From NCBI GenBank assembly GCA_035315125.1, contig DATFYI010000107.1:1-15850 (forward strand): 15,850 nt of DNA. Direction: 5' to 3'. Shown here piece by piece: positions 1-7,386 of the stretch. The stretch is from DATFYI01 sp035315125. Lineage in GTDB: Bacteria; Chloroflexota; Anaerolineae; Anaerolineales; Anaerolineaceae. Within the stretch, counting starts at the first letter, position 1. Every line of letters begins with the position of its first letter. The position numbers were made by a program, and so were the translations under genes. The notes below the pieces were generated by a model. The model was not told the origin of the DNA, ran no database searches, and saw only the letters and a list, made by a program, of their open reading frames with translations.

Positions 1-1538
1 GGGTTGGGGTAGCAATTGCCACTTCAGGACCCGGGGCAACCAATCTGGTAACCGGTATCGCGACCGCCATGTTGGATTCATCACCCGTGGTCTTTATTAC
101 CGGGCAAGTCAATAGTAAATTAATTGGTTACGATGCCTTTCAAGAGATCGACGTGACCGGTATCACCCTGCCGATCACCAAGCACAATTACCTGGTCACA
201 GACGCCAGGGAAATCAGCTCTGTGATCCGGGAGGCATTTTACATTGCTCGTACGGGACGGCCCGGTCCAGTGCTGGTCGATATCGCCAAAGACGCTCAAT
301 CAGCCAGCGTTGATTGGACCTATTCAGATGCGCCAGTGAAGATGGTCGCTTACCGGCCTGATTTACGGCCTGTTTCCAAAGATATTCAGCGTGCCATTGA
401 AATGATCCATTCGGCTCGCCGCCCGGTTATACTGGCGGGTCGGGGGGTACTACTGAGTGGGGCGATGCGAGAGTTATCCGAGCTTGCCGAAAAAGCCAAT
501 ATCCCGGTTGCTATGACGCTTTTGGGAATTGGTTCTTTCCCGGCCAGTCACCCATTGAACCTGGGCATGATGGGTATGCATGGCACAGCCTGCGCCAACC
601 AGGCCATTCAACAGGCTGATCTAATTCTGGCGCTGGGAATGCGTTTTGATGACCGAGTGACCGGAAACCTGAAAACTTACGCTCCCAATGCCAAAAAGAT
701 CCATTTTGAAATTGATCGTTCGGAAGTCAATAAAAACGTCAAGGTGGATCTGGCCTTGATCGGAGATGTTCGCGAAACTTTAGACCAGATTCTACCGCAC
801 CTCGAAGCCTGTGATCACCCTGAATGGGTCGATACCATTGAAGAAATGAAACAGGAAACGGAGCTGCGTGAAATCCAAAACTTGCCTGATAATGGACATC
901 TGTATGCAGCTCACGTTATCAACGATTTGTGGAGATATGCTGGAAATAATGCGTTGGTTGTTACGGATGTGGGTCAGAACCAGATGTGGGCGGCCCAGTA
1001 TTTCAAACGGGATAAGCCCTATACCATGATTTCATCCGGTGGGTTGGGAACAATGGGTTTTGGTCTGCCGGCTGCCATCGGTGCAAAATATGCCCATCCG
1101 GAGGCAGAAGTTTGGGCCACCGTTGGAGACGGCGGTTTTCAGATGACCCAGGCCGAGTTATCCACTGCCGTCCAGGAAGGCATCAAAGTCAATGTGGCGA
1201 TTATCAACAATGGCTACCTGGGCATGGTACGCCAGTGGCAGGAATTCTTCTACGATCGCCGTTATTCGGCTACACCCATAGTCAGTCCTGATTTTTGTAA
1301 GATTGCGGAAGCCCATGGTCTGACTGGCATTCGCGTCACTCAACGAAGCGAGATCGAATCGGCCATTCGCCGGGCGCAAGAGATCGATCAATCCGTTGTC
1401 ATCGACTTCCGTGTTGAAAAAGAGGAATCGGTCTATCCAATGGTGCCAACCGGCGCAGATTTACATGCCATGATCCGACGGCCAATTCCGGTAGAAGAAC
1501 CACAAGCGATCGATTTGGATGCCAATGTCGAGTTGTAG
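1..1538 (+). CDS. ilvB: Acetolactate synthase large (catalytic) subunit, 5'-truncated
   Basis: This is the ThDP-dependent catalytic subunit of acetohydroxyacid synthase. It condenses two pyruvates to 2-acetolactate (valine/leucine) or pyruvate with 2-oxobutyrate to 2-aceto-2-hydroxybutyrate (isoleucine). The reading frame is open from base 3 and begins inside the conserved block ATSGPGATNL, so the true start lies upstream; roughly 511 residues are present and I estimate 70-90 N-terminal residues are missing. The ThDP/Mg motif is visible: GDGG at about 1125-1136, followed about 25 residues later by the NN pair at 1206-1211. The following MVRQWQEFF segment is typical of the active-site channel, and MRFDDRVTGN marks the central FAD-binding-like domain. 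The C-terminus is complete. ilvN follows after 27 bp, as usual for the two subunits. Related ThDP enzymes (glyoxylate carboligase, pyruvate oxidase) are unlikely given the adjacent ilvN. Confidence 0.97.
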   Translation, partial: VGVAIATSGPGATNLVTGIATAMLDSSPVVFITGQVNSKLIGYDAFQEIDVTGITLPITKHNYLVTDAREISSVIREAFYIARTGRPGPVLVDIAKDAQSASVDWTYSDAPVKMVAYRPDLRPVSKDIQRAIEMIHSARRPVILAGRGVLLSGAMRELSELAEKANIPVAMTLLGIGSFPASHPLNLGMMGMHGTACANQAIQQADLILALGMRFDDRVTGNLKTYAPNAKKIHFEIDRSEVNKNVKVDLALIGDVRETLDQILPHLEACDHPEWVDTIEEMKQETELREIQNLPDNGHLYAAHVINDLWRYAGNNALVVTDVGQNQMWAAQYFKRDKPYTMISSGGLGTMGFGLPAAIGAKYAHPEAEVWATVGDGGFQMTQAELSTAVQEGIKVNVAIINNGYLGMVRQWQEFFYDRRYSATPIVSPDFCKIAEAHGLTGIRVTQRSEIESAIRRAQEIDQSVVIDFRVEKEESVYPMVPTGADLHAMIRRPIPVEEPQAIDLDANVEL

Positions 1539-1565
1539 TTAATTTGCTGGCTATCTGGAGGGAAT

Positions 1566-2090
1566 ATGCAGCATACGCTAATAGCACTTGTCGAAGATAA
1601 GCCGGGGGTTTTGAACCGTGTTGCGTCGCTTTTCCGTAGACGAGCTTTCAATATCGAGTCGCTCACGGTTGGGCATACGGAAAAACCCGGTATATCGCGC
1701 ATGACCATCGTGGTCAACAGCGACGAGATCAGTGCAGAACGGGTAGTTGCCAATCTATACAAACTGGTTAATGTAATCCAGGTAGACGACCTTGGACGCA
1801 CAACCGCTGTCAGCCGCGACCTGGCATTAGTCAAGGTCAGCGCTGACTCGGTCAACCGGATCGAAATCATGCAATTAGTTGAGGTGTTCCGGGCTCGTAT
1901 TGTAGATGTTGCCAACGATTCACTGATTATCGAAATCACCGGTGATGAAGAAAAAATTGACAGCTTTGTAGAAGTCCTTCGTCCTTATGGCATCATCGAA
2001 ATGGTGCGCACAGGTGTCGTCGCCATGGCGCGCGGCCCCCAGGCGTTGCCAGATACCAGCTTAAGCGTCGGCAGTAGTATCGCCGATTAA
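1566..2090 (+). CDS. ilvN: Acetolactate synthase small (regulatory) subunit
   Basis: This is the regulatory subunit of acetohydroxyacid synthase; in the family it activates IlvB and confers feedback inhibition, classically by valine. The 174-residue product has an N-terminal ACT domain at about residues 3-75, with the signature LVEDKPGVLNRVASLF followed by FNIESLTVGHTE. A second ACT-like C-terminal domain ends with the typical IIEMVRTGVVAMARG. The length matches the usual 160-175 residues. The start is supported by a GGAGGG Shine-Dalgarno sequence a few bases before the ATG. It sits 27 bp after ilvB and 41 bp before ilvC, consistent with one operon. Which amino acid inhibits this complex cannot be read from the sequence. 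Confidence 0.97.
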   Translation: MQHTLIALVEDKPGVLNRVASLFRRRAFNIESLTVGHTEKPGISRMTIVVNSDEISAERVVANLYKLVNVIQVDDLGRTTAVSRDLALVKVSADSVNRIEIMQLVEVFRARIVDVANDSLIIEITGDEEKIDSFVEVLRPYGIIEMVRTGVVAMARGPQALPDTSLSVGSSIAD

Positions 2091-2131
2091 TTTACAGAAT
2101 TCATCATCATTTCGCTGAAGAGGAGCAGTTC

Positions 2132-3187
2132 ATGGCAAAGATTTTATTTGGAGATACTGAAGAGGACGTTGTAACCCGAGATGAATTTTCATTGGATAAA
2201 GCTCGTCAGGTTTTAAGCAATGAAGTCGTGGCAGTATTGGGATACGGCGTTCAAGGCCCTGCTCAAAGCCTTAATCTGCGGGATAACGGAATTAATGTGA
2301 TTGTAGGCCAGATAGAAGGTCATCAAAATTGGAAGAAGGCGGTTAAGGATGGCTGGGTGCCCGGAAAGAGCTTATTCCCGCTAGCTGAAGCAGCCAGGCG
2401 TGGCACAGTCATCCAATATCTGGTTTCGGATGCCGGTCAGATGATGAGCTGGCCTACCATTAAGAATTGTTTGAACAAAGGCGATGCCCTGTATTTTTCG
2501 CATGGTTTTTCAATTGTTTATAGCGACCAGACGGGTGTGGTACCGCCAGATTACGTGGATGTAATCATGGTTGCGCCGAAGGGTTCTGGTACCAGCGTTC
2601 GGGCCAACTTCCTGGATGGCAGCGGGATCAACAGTAGCTTTGCCGTGTACCAGGACTCTACCGGAAGGGCTCTCGAGCGCACCCTGGCTCTGGGGATTGC
2701 AGTTGGTTCGGGTTATTTATTCCCCACAACCTTTCAAAATGAGGTCTACAGCGATCTTACCGGCGAGCGTGGGGTTTTGATGGGTGCATTGGCCGGCATC
2801 ATGGAAGCCCAATATGCTGAGCTGCGAAAACATGGCCACACTCCCAGCGAAGCCTTTAACGAAACTGTTGAGGAGCTGACACAGAGCCTGATACGACTGG
2901 TGGGCAAGAACGGTATGGATTGGATGTATGCCAATTGCAGCACTACAGCTCAACGCGGCGCCTTGGATTGGCGTCATGAATTCCGAAAAGCAGTGGAACC
3001 GGTCTTCGACAACCTGTATAAGCGCGTGGTATCAGGCGAAGAAACTACTGTGGTACTGAAAGCAAACAGCGCGCCCGATTATAAAGAAAGACTGGATGCC
3101 GAATTAAAAGAAATGCATGATTCGGAAATGTGGCGAGCGGGGGCGGCCGTCCGCTCTCTGCGGCCCGAGAATTGGAAAAATCAATAG
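2132..3187 (+). CDS. ilvC: Ketol-acid reductoisomerase, yeast/Bacteroides-like form with atypical cofactor loop
   Basis: This enzyme isomerises and reduces 2-acetolactate (or acetohydroxybutyrate) to the 2,3-dihydroxy acid, using Mg2+ and a nicotinamide cofactor. The 351-residue product has a Rossmann domain with the glycine motif GYGVQG at residues 37-42 and an all-helical C-terminal domain. Catalytic residues known from the family are in place: H124 in SHGF, D208 and E212 in SDLTGE, E244 and E248 in NETVEE, and S270 in CSTTAQRG. Phrases such as LNLRDNG and the C-terminal LRPEN resemble yeast Ilv5 and Bacteroides enzymes more than the short actinobacterial/proteobacterial class I type (from memory). 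The loop after beta-strand 2 reads GQIEGHQNW (residues 59-67). It lacks the arginine normally at the second loop position, which contacts the NADPH 2'-phosphate, so NADH use is possible. AGAGGAG precedes the ATG. Function is certain; cofactor preference is not. Confidence 0.97.
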   Translation: MAKILFGDTEEDVVTRDEFSLDKARQVLSNEVVAVLGYGVQGPAQSLNLRDNGINVIVGQIEGHQNWKKAVKDGWVPGKSLFPLAEAARRGTVIQYLVSDAGQMMSWPTIKNCLNKGDALYFSHGFSIVYSDQTGVVPPDYVDVIMVAPKGSGTSVRANFLDGSGINSSFAVYQDSTGRALERTLALGIAVGSGYLFPTTFQNEVYSDLTGERGVLMGALAGIMEAQYAELRKHGHTPSEAFNETVEELTQSLIRLVGKNGMDWMYANCSTTAQRGALDWRHEFRKAVEPVFDNLYKRVVSGEETTVVLKANSAPDYKERLDAELKEMHDSEMWRAGAAVRSLRPENWKNQ

Positions 3188-3211
3188 CTCTGATAAATGG
3201 ATAACTTTTAT

Positions 3212-3218
3212 AAGGTGG
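3212..3218 (+). promoter_or_regulatory. Ribosome binding site that fixes the leuA start
   Basis: AAGGTGG lies 5 nt upstream of the ATG at 3224. An in-frame ATG at 3197 would add nine residues but has no comparable upstream Shine-Dalgarno. LeuA proteins usually begin only a few residues before the IFDTTLRDG motif, so 3224 is preferred. Confidence 0.7.
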
Positions 3219-3223
3219 TTCCG

Positions 3224-4846
3224 ATGGAAAACTACATACGAATCTTTGACACAACCCTGCGAGATGGAGAGCAATCGCCTGGCGCTACCATGACTTCCAC
3301 CGAAAAAATGGAAGTAGCGCGCTCGCTGTCCAAGTTGGGTGTGGATGTCATCGAAGCCGGTTTTCCGGCTGCCTCACCGGATGATCTGGAAGCGGTTCGC
3401 CGGATAGCGGTTGAGGTGGGTAACACAAGCGATGGTGGAAAGATACCGATTATTTGTGGCCTGGCGCGCGCTGCCCGGAAAGATATTGACCTGGCCTGGG
3501 AAGGAGTTCGTCAGGCTAGCCATCCACGCATTCATACTTTTCTGGCTACTTCAGATATTCATTTACAGTATAAGCTCAAGATGACCCGCCAGCAGGTGAT
3601 TGAGCGCGTCCGAGAAATGGTGTCGCATGCTCGCAGTCTGTGCGAGGATGTGGAGTACAGCCCTGAAGACGCCGGCAGAAGTGATCCTGAGTTTGTCTAC
3701 CAGGTGCTGGAAGCGGCTATTCAATCAGGCGCAACCACCCTCAATATACCGGATACGGTTGGCTACTTGACCCCCGATGAATTTGGCGGCCTGATTAAGA
3801 GCATTATCAAGTATACCCCGGGGATTGAAAAATGTATCGTTTCGGTACATTGTCACAATGATTTAGGAATGGCTACTGCCAATACCCTGGCCGGTATCCT
3901 GGCCGGCGCCAGGCAGGCAGAAGTGACCATAAACGGAATCGGTGAGCGGGCCGGAAACACATCGCTTGAAGAAGTAGTGATGGCGCTTCACACTCGTCGC
4001 ATGGTATTTAACCTGGATACCGGTATTGACACGACTCAGATCATGCGGGTCAGCAAACTCGTCAGCAATTACACCGGGATTGTTGTCCAACCCAATAAGG
4101 CCATCGTGGGAGCCAATGCCTTTGCGCATGAGGCCGGCATTCACCAGGATGGCATGCTCAAGAACCAGCTCACTTATGAAATCATGCTCCCGGAAACCGT
4201 TGGTTTGTCGCAAAGCAAACTGGTGATGGGGAAGCATTCCGGCCGTCACGGGCTCAAGATCCGCCTGGCCGAGTTAGGCTATGCTATCGATGAAGACGGC
4301 CTAGACAAGATTTTTGAACGCTTCAAAGTTCTGGCAGATAAAAAGAAGGTCATTGCAGATGCGGACCTCGAAGCGCTCGTATCCGAAGAAATGTACCAAC
4401 CCCGTGAAATATTCACCCTGGATGGTTTGCAGGTGGCCTGTGGCACGATGGGGATGCCAACTGCCACCGTGCGCTTGCGTGATCCGGAAGGGAATCTGCA
4501 TGTCCAGGCGGCGGTTGGAACCGGACCGGTGGATGCTGCTTATAAGGCCATGGATACGATTATCCAGGCGCCGAATTCTTTACTGGAGTTTGTTATTCAC
4601 GCCGTCACCGAAGGGATCGATGCTTTGGGCGAGGTGACTGTGCGTATTGAGAGAAGTGATGGCGATCAAACCTTCGATGCCCAGAAGGAGATCGAACAAT
4701 CCCGCACGTTTGGTGGTTATGGCGCCGATACCGACATTATTGTCGCCAGCGCCAAGGCTTATTTGTCTGCTCTGAATAAATTGCTGGTGGCGTCCGGACA
4801 ATATGGCCCGGTCGAAACTGCATCAACTCATCGCATAGTTGCATAA
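3224..4846 (+). CDS. leuA: 2-isopropylmalate synthase
   Basis: This enzyme condenses acetyl-CoA with 2-oxoisovalerate to 2-isopropylmalate, the committed step of leucine synthesis. The 540-residue product has a DRE-TIM-type catalytic barrel at about residues 4-270. The signature DTTLRDGEQSPG carries catalytic R13 and metal ligand D14, HCHNDLG carries metal-binding H209 and H211, and NGIGERAGNTSLEE is the second family signature. A linker (GKHSGRHGL at 337-345) leads to a C-terminal LeuA regulatory domain from about residue 395 to 520, with GTGPVDAAYKA and GADTDIIVASAKAY; this domain normally mediates leucine feedback inhibition. Length fits full bacterial LeuA. The start at 3224 is chosen for its ribosome binding site and fit to the family. 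ilvC ends 36 bp upstream and the small unknown gene begins 20 bp downstream. The second barrel synthase in the window (7387) is the CimA type, which makes this one the leucine enzyme. Confidence 0.96.
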   Translation: MENYIRIFDTTLRDGEQSPGATMTSTEKMEVARSLSKLGVDVIEAGFPAASPDDLEAVRRIAVEVGNTSDGGKIPIICGLARAARKDIDLAWEGVRQASHPRIHTFLATSDIHLQYKLKMTRQQVIERVREMVSHARSLCEDVEYSPEDAGRSDPEFVYQVLEAAIQSGATTLNIPDTVGYLTPDEFGGLIKSIIKYTPGIEKCIVSVHCHNDLGMATANTLAGILAGARQAEVTINGIGERAGNTSLEEVVMALHTRRMVFNLDTGIDTTQIMRVSKLVSNYTGIVVQPNKAIVGANAFAHEAGIHQDGMLKNQLTYEIMLPETVGLSQSKLVMGKHSGRHGLKIRLAELGYAIDEDGLDKIFERFKVLADKKKVIADADLEALVSEEMYQPREIFTLDGLQVACGTMGMPTATVRLRDPEGNLHVQAAVGTGPVDAAYKAMDTIIQAPNSLLEFVIHAVTEGIDALGEVTVRIERSDGDQTFDAQKEIEQSRTFGGYGADTDIIVASAKAYLSALNKLLVASGQYGPVETASTHRIVA

Positions 4847-4853
4847 GCTATAT

Positions 4854-4860
4854 AAAGGAG
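4854..4860 (+). promoter_or_regulatory. Strong ribosome binding site of the small unknown gene
   Basis: AAAGGAG sits 6 nt before the ATG at 4867. It is one of the best Shine-Dalgarno sequences in the window, which argues that the short downstream frame is a real, well-translated gene. Confidence 0.75.
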
Positions 4861-4866
4861 AATGTT

Positions 4867-5235
4867 ATGACTACATCATCCAGTATGACCTCAGGATCAA
4901 ACTTTGATTTAGAGCCTGACCCTTATCGAGAATCAAGTTCATCTATAGCCGGGTGGGATTTATCCGAACTAAAATCTGCCAACTACCGGGCCGAAAGCAC
5001 GGATAACTCGAGCTCAGGAGCCTATTTTGGCGGACGCAGGATCAAGATGAATCCAGCTTCTCCGGAATCTTTTCCAGAGCCACGCACTTACCCAACCGGT
5101 TGGGATCTATCTTTGATGGAAACGGGCCAGAAAGCCAATGAAATGGAGAAGCCACAAACTGGTTTTTCCATTGATTGGATGCACATCTCGATCAACACCG
5201 CCAGTATCAAACCGGTCGATCTGGATGCAGCATAA
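4867..5235 (+). CDS. Unknown 122-residue serine-rich acidic protein with internal duplication, inside the leu operon
   Basis: I do not recognise this protein. The gene has a strong ribosome binding site (AAAGGAG, 6 nt before the ATG), starts 20 bp after leuA and ends 28 bp before leuC, so it is almost certainly translated with them. The product has 21 serines in 122 residues, about 17 acidic against 10 basic residues, no cysteine, and no signal peptide or membrane segment; it is probably cytoplasmic and partly disordered. It contains a duplicated unit. GWDLS occurs at 29-33 and 78-82, each preceded by an EP...Y segment. A following block aligns at an offset of 48 residues: G51/G99, F54/I102, I59/I107, N62/N110, A64-S65/A112-S113. 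The two GWDLS copies use different synonymous codons, so the duplication is not recent. Position suggests a role linked to LeuA or LeuCD, but the sequence does not show one. It could also be a lineage-specific passenger. Confidence 0.85.
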   Translation: MTTSSSMTSGSNFDLEPDPYRESSSSIAGWDLSELKSANYRAESTDNSSSGAYFGGRRIKMNPASPESFPEPRTYPTGWDLSLMETGQKANEMEKPQTGFSIDWMHISINTASIKPVDLDAA

Positions 5236-5263
5236 TAATTAGAAAGCGACCCACTCAGAACTC

Positions 5264-6712
5264 ATGAAATCACCCCAAACACTCTTTCAGAAAATTTGGA
5301 ATAAACACGTTGTTACCCAGGAAGAGGGTGCACCGGCTGTGCTTTATATTGATCTGCACCTGGTCCATGAAGTGACCTCGCCCCAGGCATTTCAGGGCTT
5401 GCGCGAGCGCCAGCTCAAGGTCAGGCGTCCTGATAAGACTCTGGCTACCGTAGATCATGGCATACCTACCATGTCTGCAAAAAAAGATGAACCGCAAGGT
5501 CGCATGGTTTTTGCGGACGAGCTTTCGCGCAAACAAATCCACCAGTTGGAAGAGAATTGTTGCCAGTTTGGCATCCGCTGTTTTGGCATTGACAGCCCAC
5601 AACAGGGCATTGTGCACGTGATCGGGCCTGAATTGGGTTTTACCCAGCCGGGTATGACCATCGTGTGCGGTGATAGCCACACTGCTACCCATGGGGCATT
5701 TGGTGCACTGGCTTTTGGGATTGGCACCAGTGAAGTGGAGCATGTGCTGGCATCCCAATGCCTGTTGCAAAACCAGCCCAAAACGTTCGAGGTGCGTGTG
5801 GAAGGGAAATTGGCTGCCGGGGTCTCCGCCAAAGATATTATCCTGGCAATCATTGCCAGGATTGGTGTGAGTGGGGGTCAGGGCTACGTTCTGGAATATA
5901 CAGGTTCTGCCATCCGTTCTCTCAGCATGGAACAACGAATGACCCTCTGCAATATGTCGATTGAAGCCGGCGCCCGGGCAGGTATGGTCGCCCCGGATGA
6001 GATTACCTATCAATATATACAGGGGCGCCAGTTCGCCCCGCAAGGTAAAGCATGGGAAGCTGCCCTGGCCTATTGGCGCACATTGCCTTCTGATGATGGG
6101 GCTGTTTACGATAAAAGCATCCTGATCGATGCAGCCGGCCTGGAACCGATGCTCACCTTTGGCACTAATCCAGGCATGGGCATGCCGGTCACCGGCTTGG
6201 TTCCAGATCCCGCCGTGTTACAAGATGCCGAACAGAAGGCTGCTCTGCAAAAAGCGCTCAGCTATATGGGCCTTGAGCCCGGTAAAAATCTGCAGGGACA
6301 CCCTCTGGATGTAGTCTTTATTGGAAGCTGCACGAACTCACGCATCAGCGACTTAAGGGTAGCCGCTAAGGTGATGGATGGGCATAAAGTTGCGCCCGGG
6401 CTGAGAGTGTTGGTAGTACCCGGTTCTCAGATGGTAAAGCGTCAGGCGGAAGCAGAAGGTCTGGACCGCATCTTTACAGAAGCTGGCGCAGAATGGCGGG
6501 AACCTGGCTGTAGTATGTGTATTGCCATGAACGGCGATCAGCTTCAACCTGGCCAATATGCGGTCAGCACCAGCAATCGCAATTTTGAGGGACGCCAGGG
6601 TAAAGGCGGGCGAACTTTTCTGGCAAGCCCGCTTACCGCAGCGGCCTGCGCCCTGACCGGCAAGATAACGGATGCACGTTACTTCCTAAATAAAACCGGT
6701 CTGGAGGATTGA
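5264..6712 (+). CDS. leuC: 3-isopropylmalate dehydratase large subunit
   Basis: This is the iron-sulfur subunit of isopropylmalate isomerase (aconitase family), which with LeuD converts 2-isopropylmalate to 3-isopropylmalate. In citramalate-using organisms it also converts citramalate to beta-methylmalate. The 482-residue product shows the [4Fe-4S] ligands C356 (in GSCTNSR), C416 and C419 (in CSMC), with the same 60 and 3 residue spacing as E. coli LeuC. Other family marks are TVDHGIPT, VCGDSHTATHGAFG and SNRNFEGRQG (437-446). The N-terminus (TLFQKIWNKHVV) matches the usual LeuC start, although no strong Shine-Dalgarno is visible before the ATG at 5264. Length is slightly above the usual 466-470. 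It belongs to the bacterial heterodimeric LeuC type rather than the shorter archaeal-like type. leuD follows after 8 bp. Confidence 0.97.
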   Translation: MKSPQTLFQKIWNKHVVTQEEGAPAVLYIDLHLVHEVTSPQAFQGLRERQLKVRRPDKTLATVDHGIPTMSAKKDEPQGRMVFADELSRKQIHQLEENCCQFGIRCFGIDSPQQGIVHVIGPELGFTQPGMTIVCGDSHTATHGAFGALAFGIGTSEVEHVLASQCLLQNQPKTFEVRVEGKLAAGVSAKDIILAIIARIGVSGGQGYVLEYTGSAIRSLSMEQRMTLCNMSIEAGARAGMVAPDEITYQYIQGRQFAPQGKAWEAALAYWRTLPSDDGAVYDKSILIDAAGLEPMLTFGTNPGMGMPVTGLVPDPAVLQDAEQKAALQKALSYMGLEPGKNLQGHPLDVVFIGSCTNSRISDLRVAAKVMDGHKVAPGLRVLVVPGSQMVKRQAEAEGLDRIFTEAGAEWREPGCSMCIAMNGDQLQPGQYAVSTSNRNFEGRQGKGGRTFLASPLTAAACALTGKITDARYFLNKTGLED

Positions 6713-6720
6713 GAAATAGC

Positions 6721-7317
6721 ATGCCAACAAAATTTACAAAAATAACCTCTCGGGTTGTCAATTTGCCGTTAAACAATATCGATACGGACCAGATCATCCC
6801 GGCTCGTTTCTTAAAAGCTACCGACAAATCAGGCATGGGCGCCAATTTGTTTGCTGATTGGCGCTATCTGCCAGATGGCTCCCCAAAACCGGATTTTGTT
6901 TTAAACCAACCAGAAAGCCAGGGCGCCAGCATATTGGTAGCAGGTGATAATTTTGGCTGCGGCTCGTCACGCGAGCATGCACCCTGGGCTCTGACTGGCT
7001 TTGGCTTCCGGGCGGTTATCTCCACCTCATTTGCGGATATTTTTAAGAATAATTCTTTCAAGAATGGCTTGTTGCCGGTAGTCATTGACAGTGCAGCCTA
7101 CCAGACCTTGCAGGATTATCTAGCAGAAGTACCTTCTTTAGAATTAAACATTGATCTTGCCTCACAGTCCGTCATGTTTCCGACTGGACAGAGTGTGTTT
7201 TTCCCAATCGACAGTTTTTCAAAGGCCTGCCTGTTAAATGGCACTGATGAGCTTGGATACATCCTCTCATTTGATCGGCAAATCAGCAAGTTCGAGCAAG
7301 AAGCTGCCCCTTATTGA
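6721..7317 (+). CDS. leuD: 3-isopropylmalate dehydratase small subunit
   Basis: This is the swivelling small subunit that completes the substrate site of isopropylmalate isomerase with LeuC. From the ATG at 6721 it has 198 residues, the length of the E. coli-type LeuD. Conserved segments are NIDTDQIIPARFLK (19-32), GDNFGCGSSREHAPWAL (75-91) and FADIFKNNSFKNGLLP (104-119). The frame could also begin at a TTG at 6709 that overlaps the leuC stop. However, the GGAGG at 6703-6707 is only 1 nt from that TTG and 13 nt from the ATG. Neither spacing is ideal; I prefer the ATG because LeuD proteins normally begin near it. The 8-bp gap from leuC suggests translational coupling. Confidence 0.95.
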   Translation: MPTKFTKITSRVVNLPLNNIDTDQIIPARFLKATDKSGMGANLFADWRYLPDGSPKPDFVLNQPESQGASILVAGDNFGCGSSREHAPWALTGFGFRAVISTSFADIFKNNSFKNGLLPVVIDSAAYQTLQDYLAEVPSLELNIDLASQSVMFPTGQSVFFPIDSFSKACLLNGTDELGYILSFDRQISKFEQEAAPY

Positions 7318-7386
7318 TCATTGCCTTGAATGGTTGAAAATGCATTTGGCAAACCATGATTAGAGTTTCAGGATAATGGATGAAAT

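Noticed and set aside
1433..1939. 168-codon minus-strand frame across the ilvB-ilvN junction
   Set aside because: It is opposite two certain genes and its low-complexity Ser/Thr/Arg composition is typical of a shadow frame.
3197..3223. Nine-residue N-terminal extension of LeuA from the ATG at 3197
   Set aside because: There is no good Shine-Dalgarno upstream, and the ATG at 3224 has one and fits the usual LeuA N-terminus.
5270..6043. Long open frame (257 codons) on the minus strand opposite leuC
   Set aside because: It lies wholly inside a clearly conserved leuC, its translation shows no recognisable domain, and long antisense frames arise easily from codon bias.
7330..7357. Possible terminator hairpin between leuD and cimA (ATGGTT facing AACCAT)
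   Set aside because: The stem is only 6 bp with a 16-nt loop and no following T-run; too weak to call.
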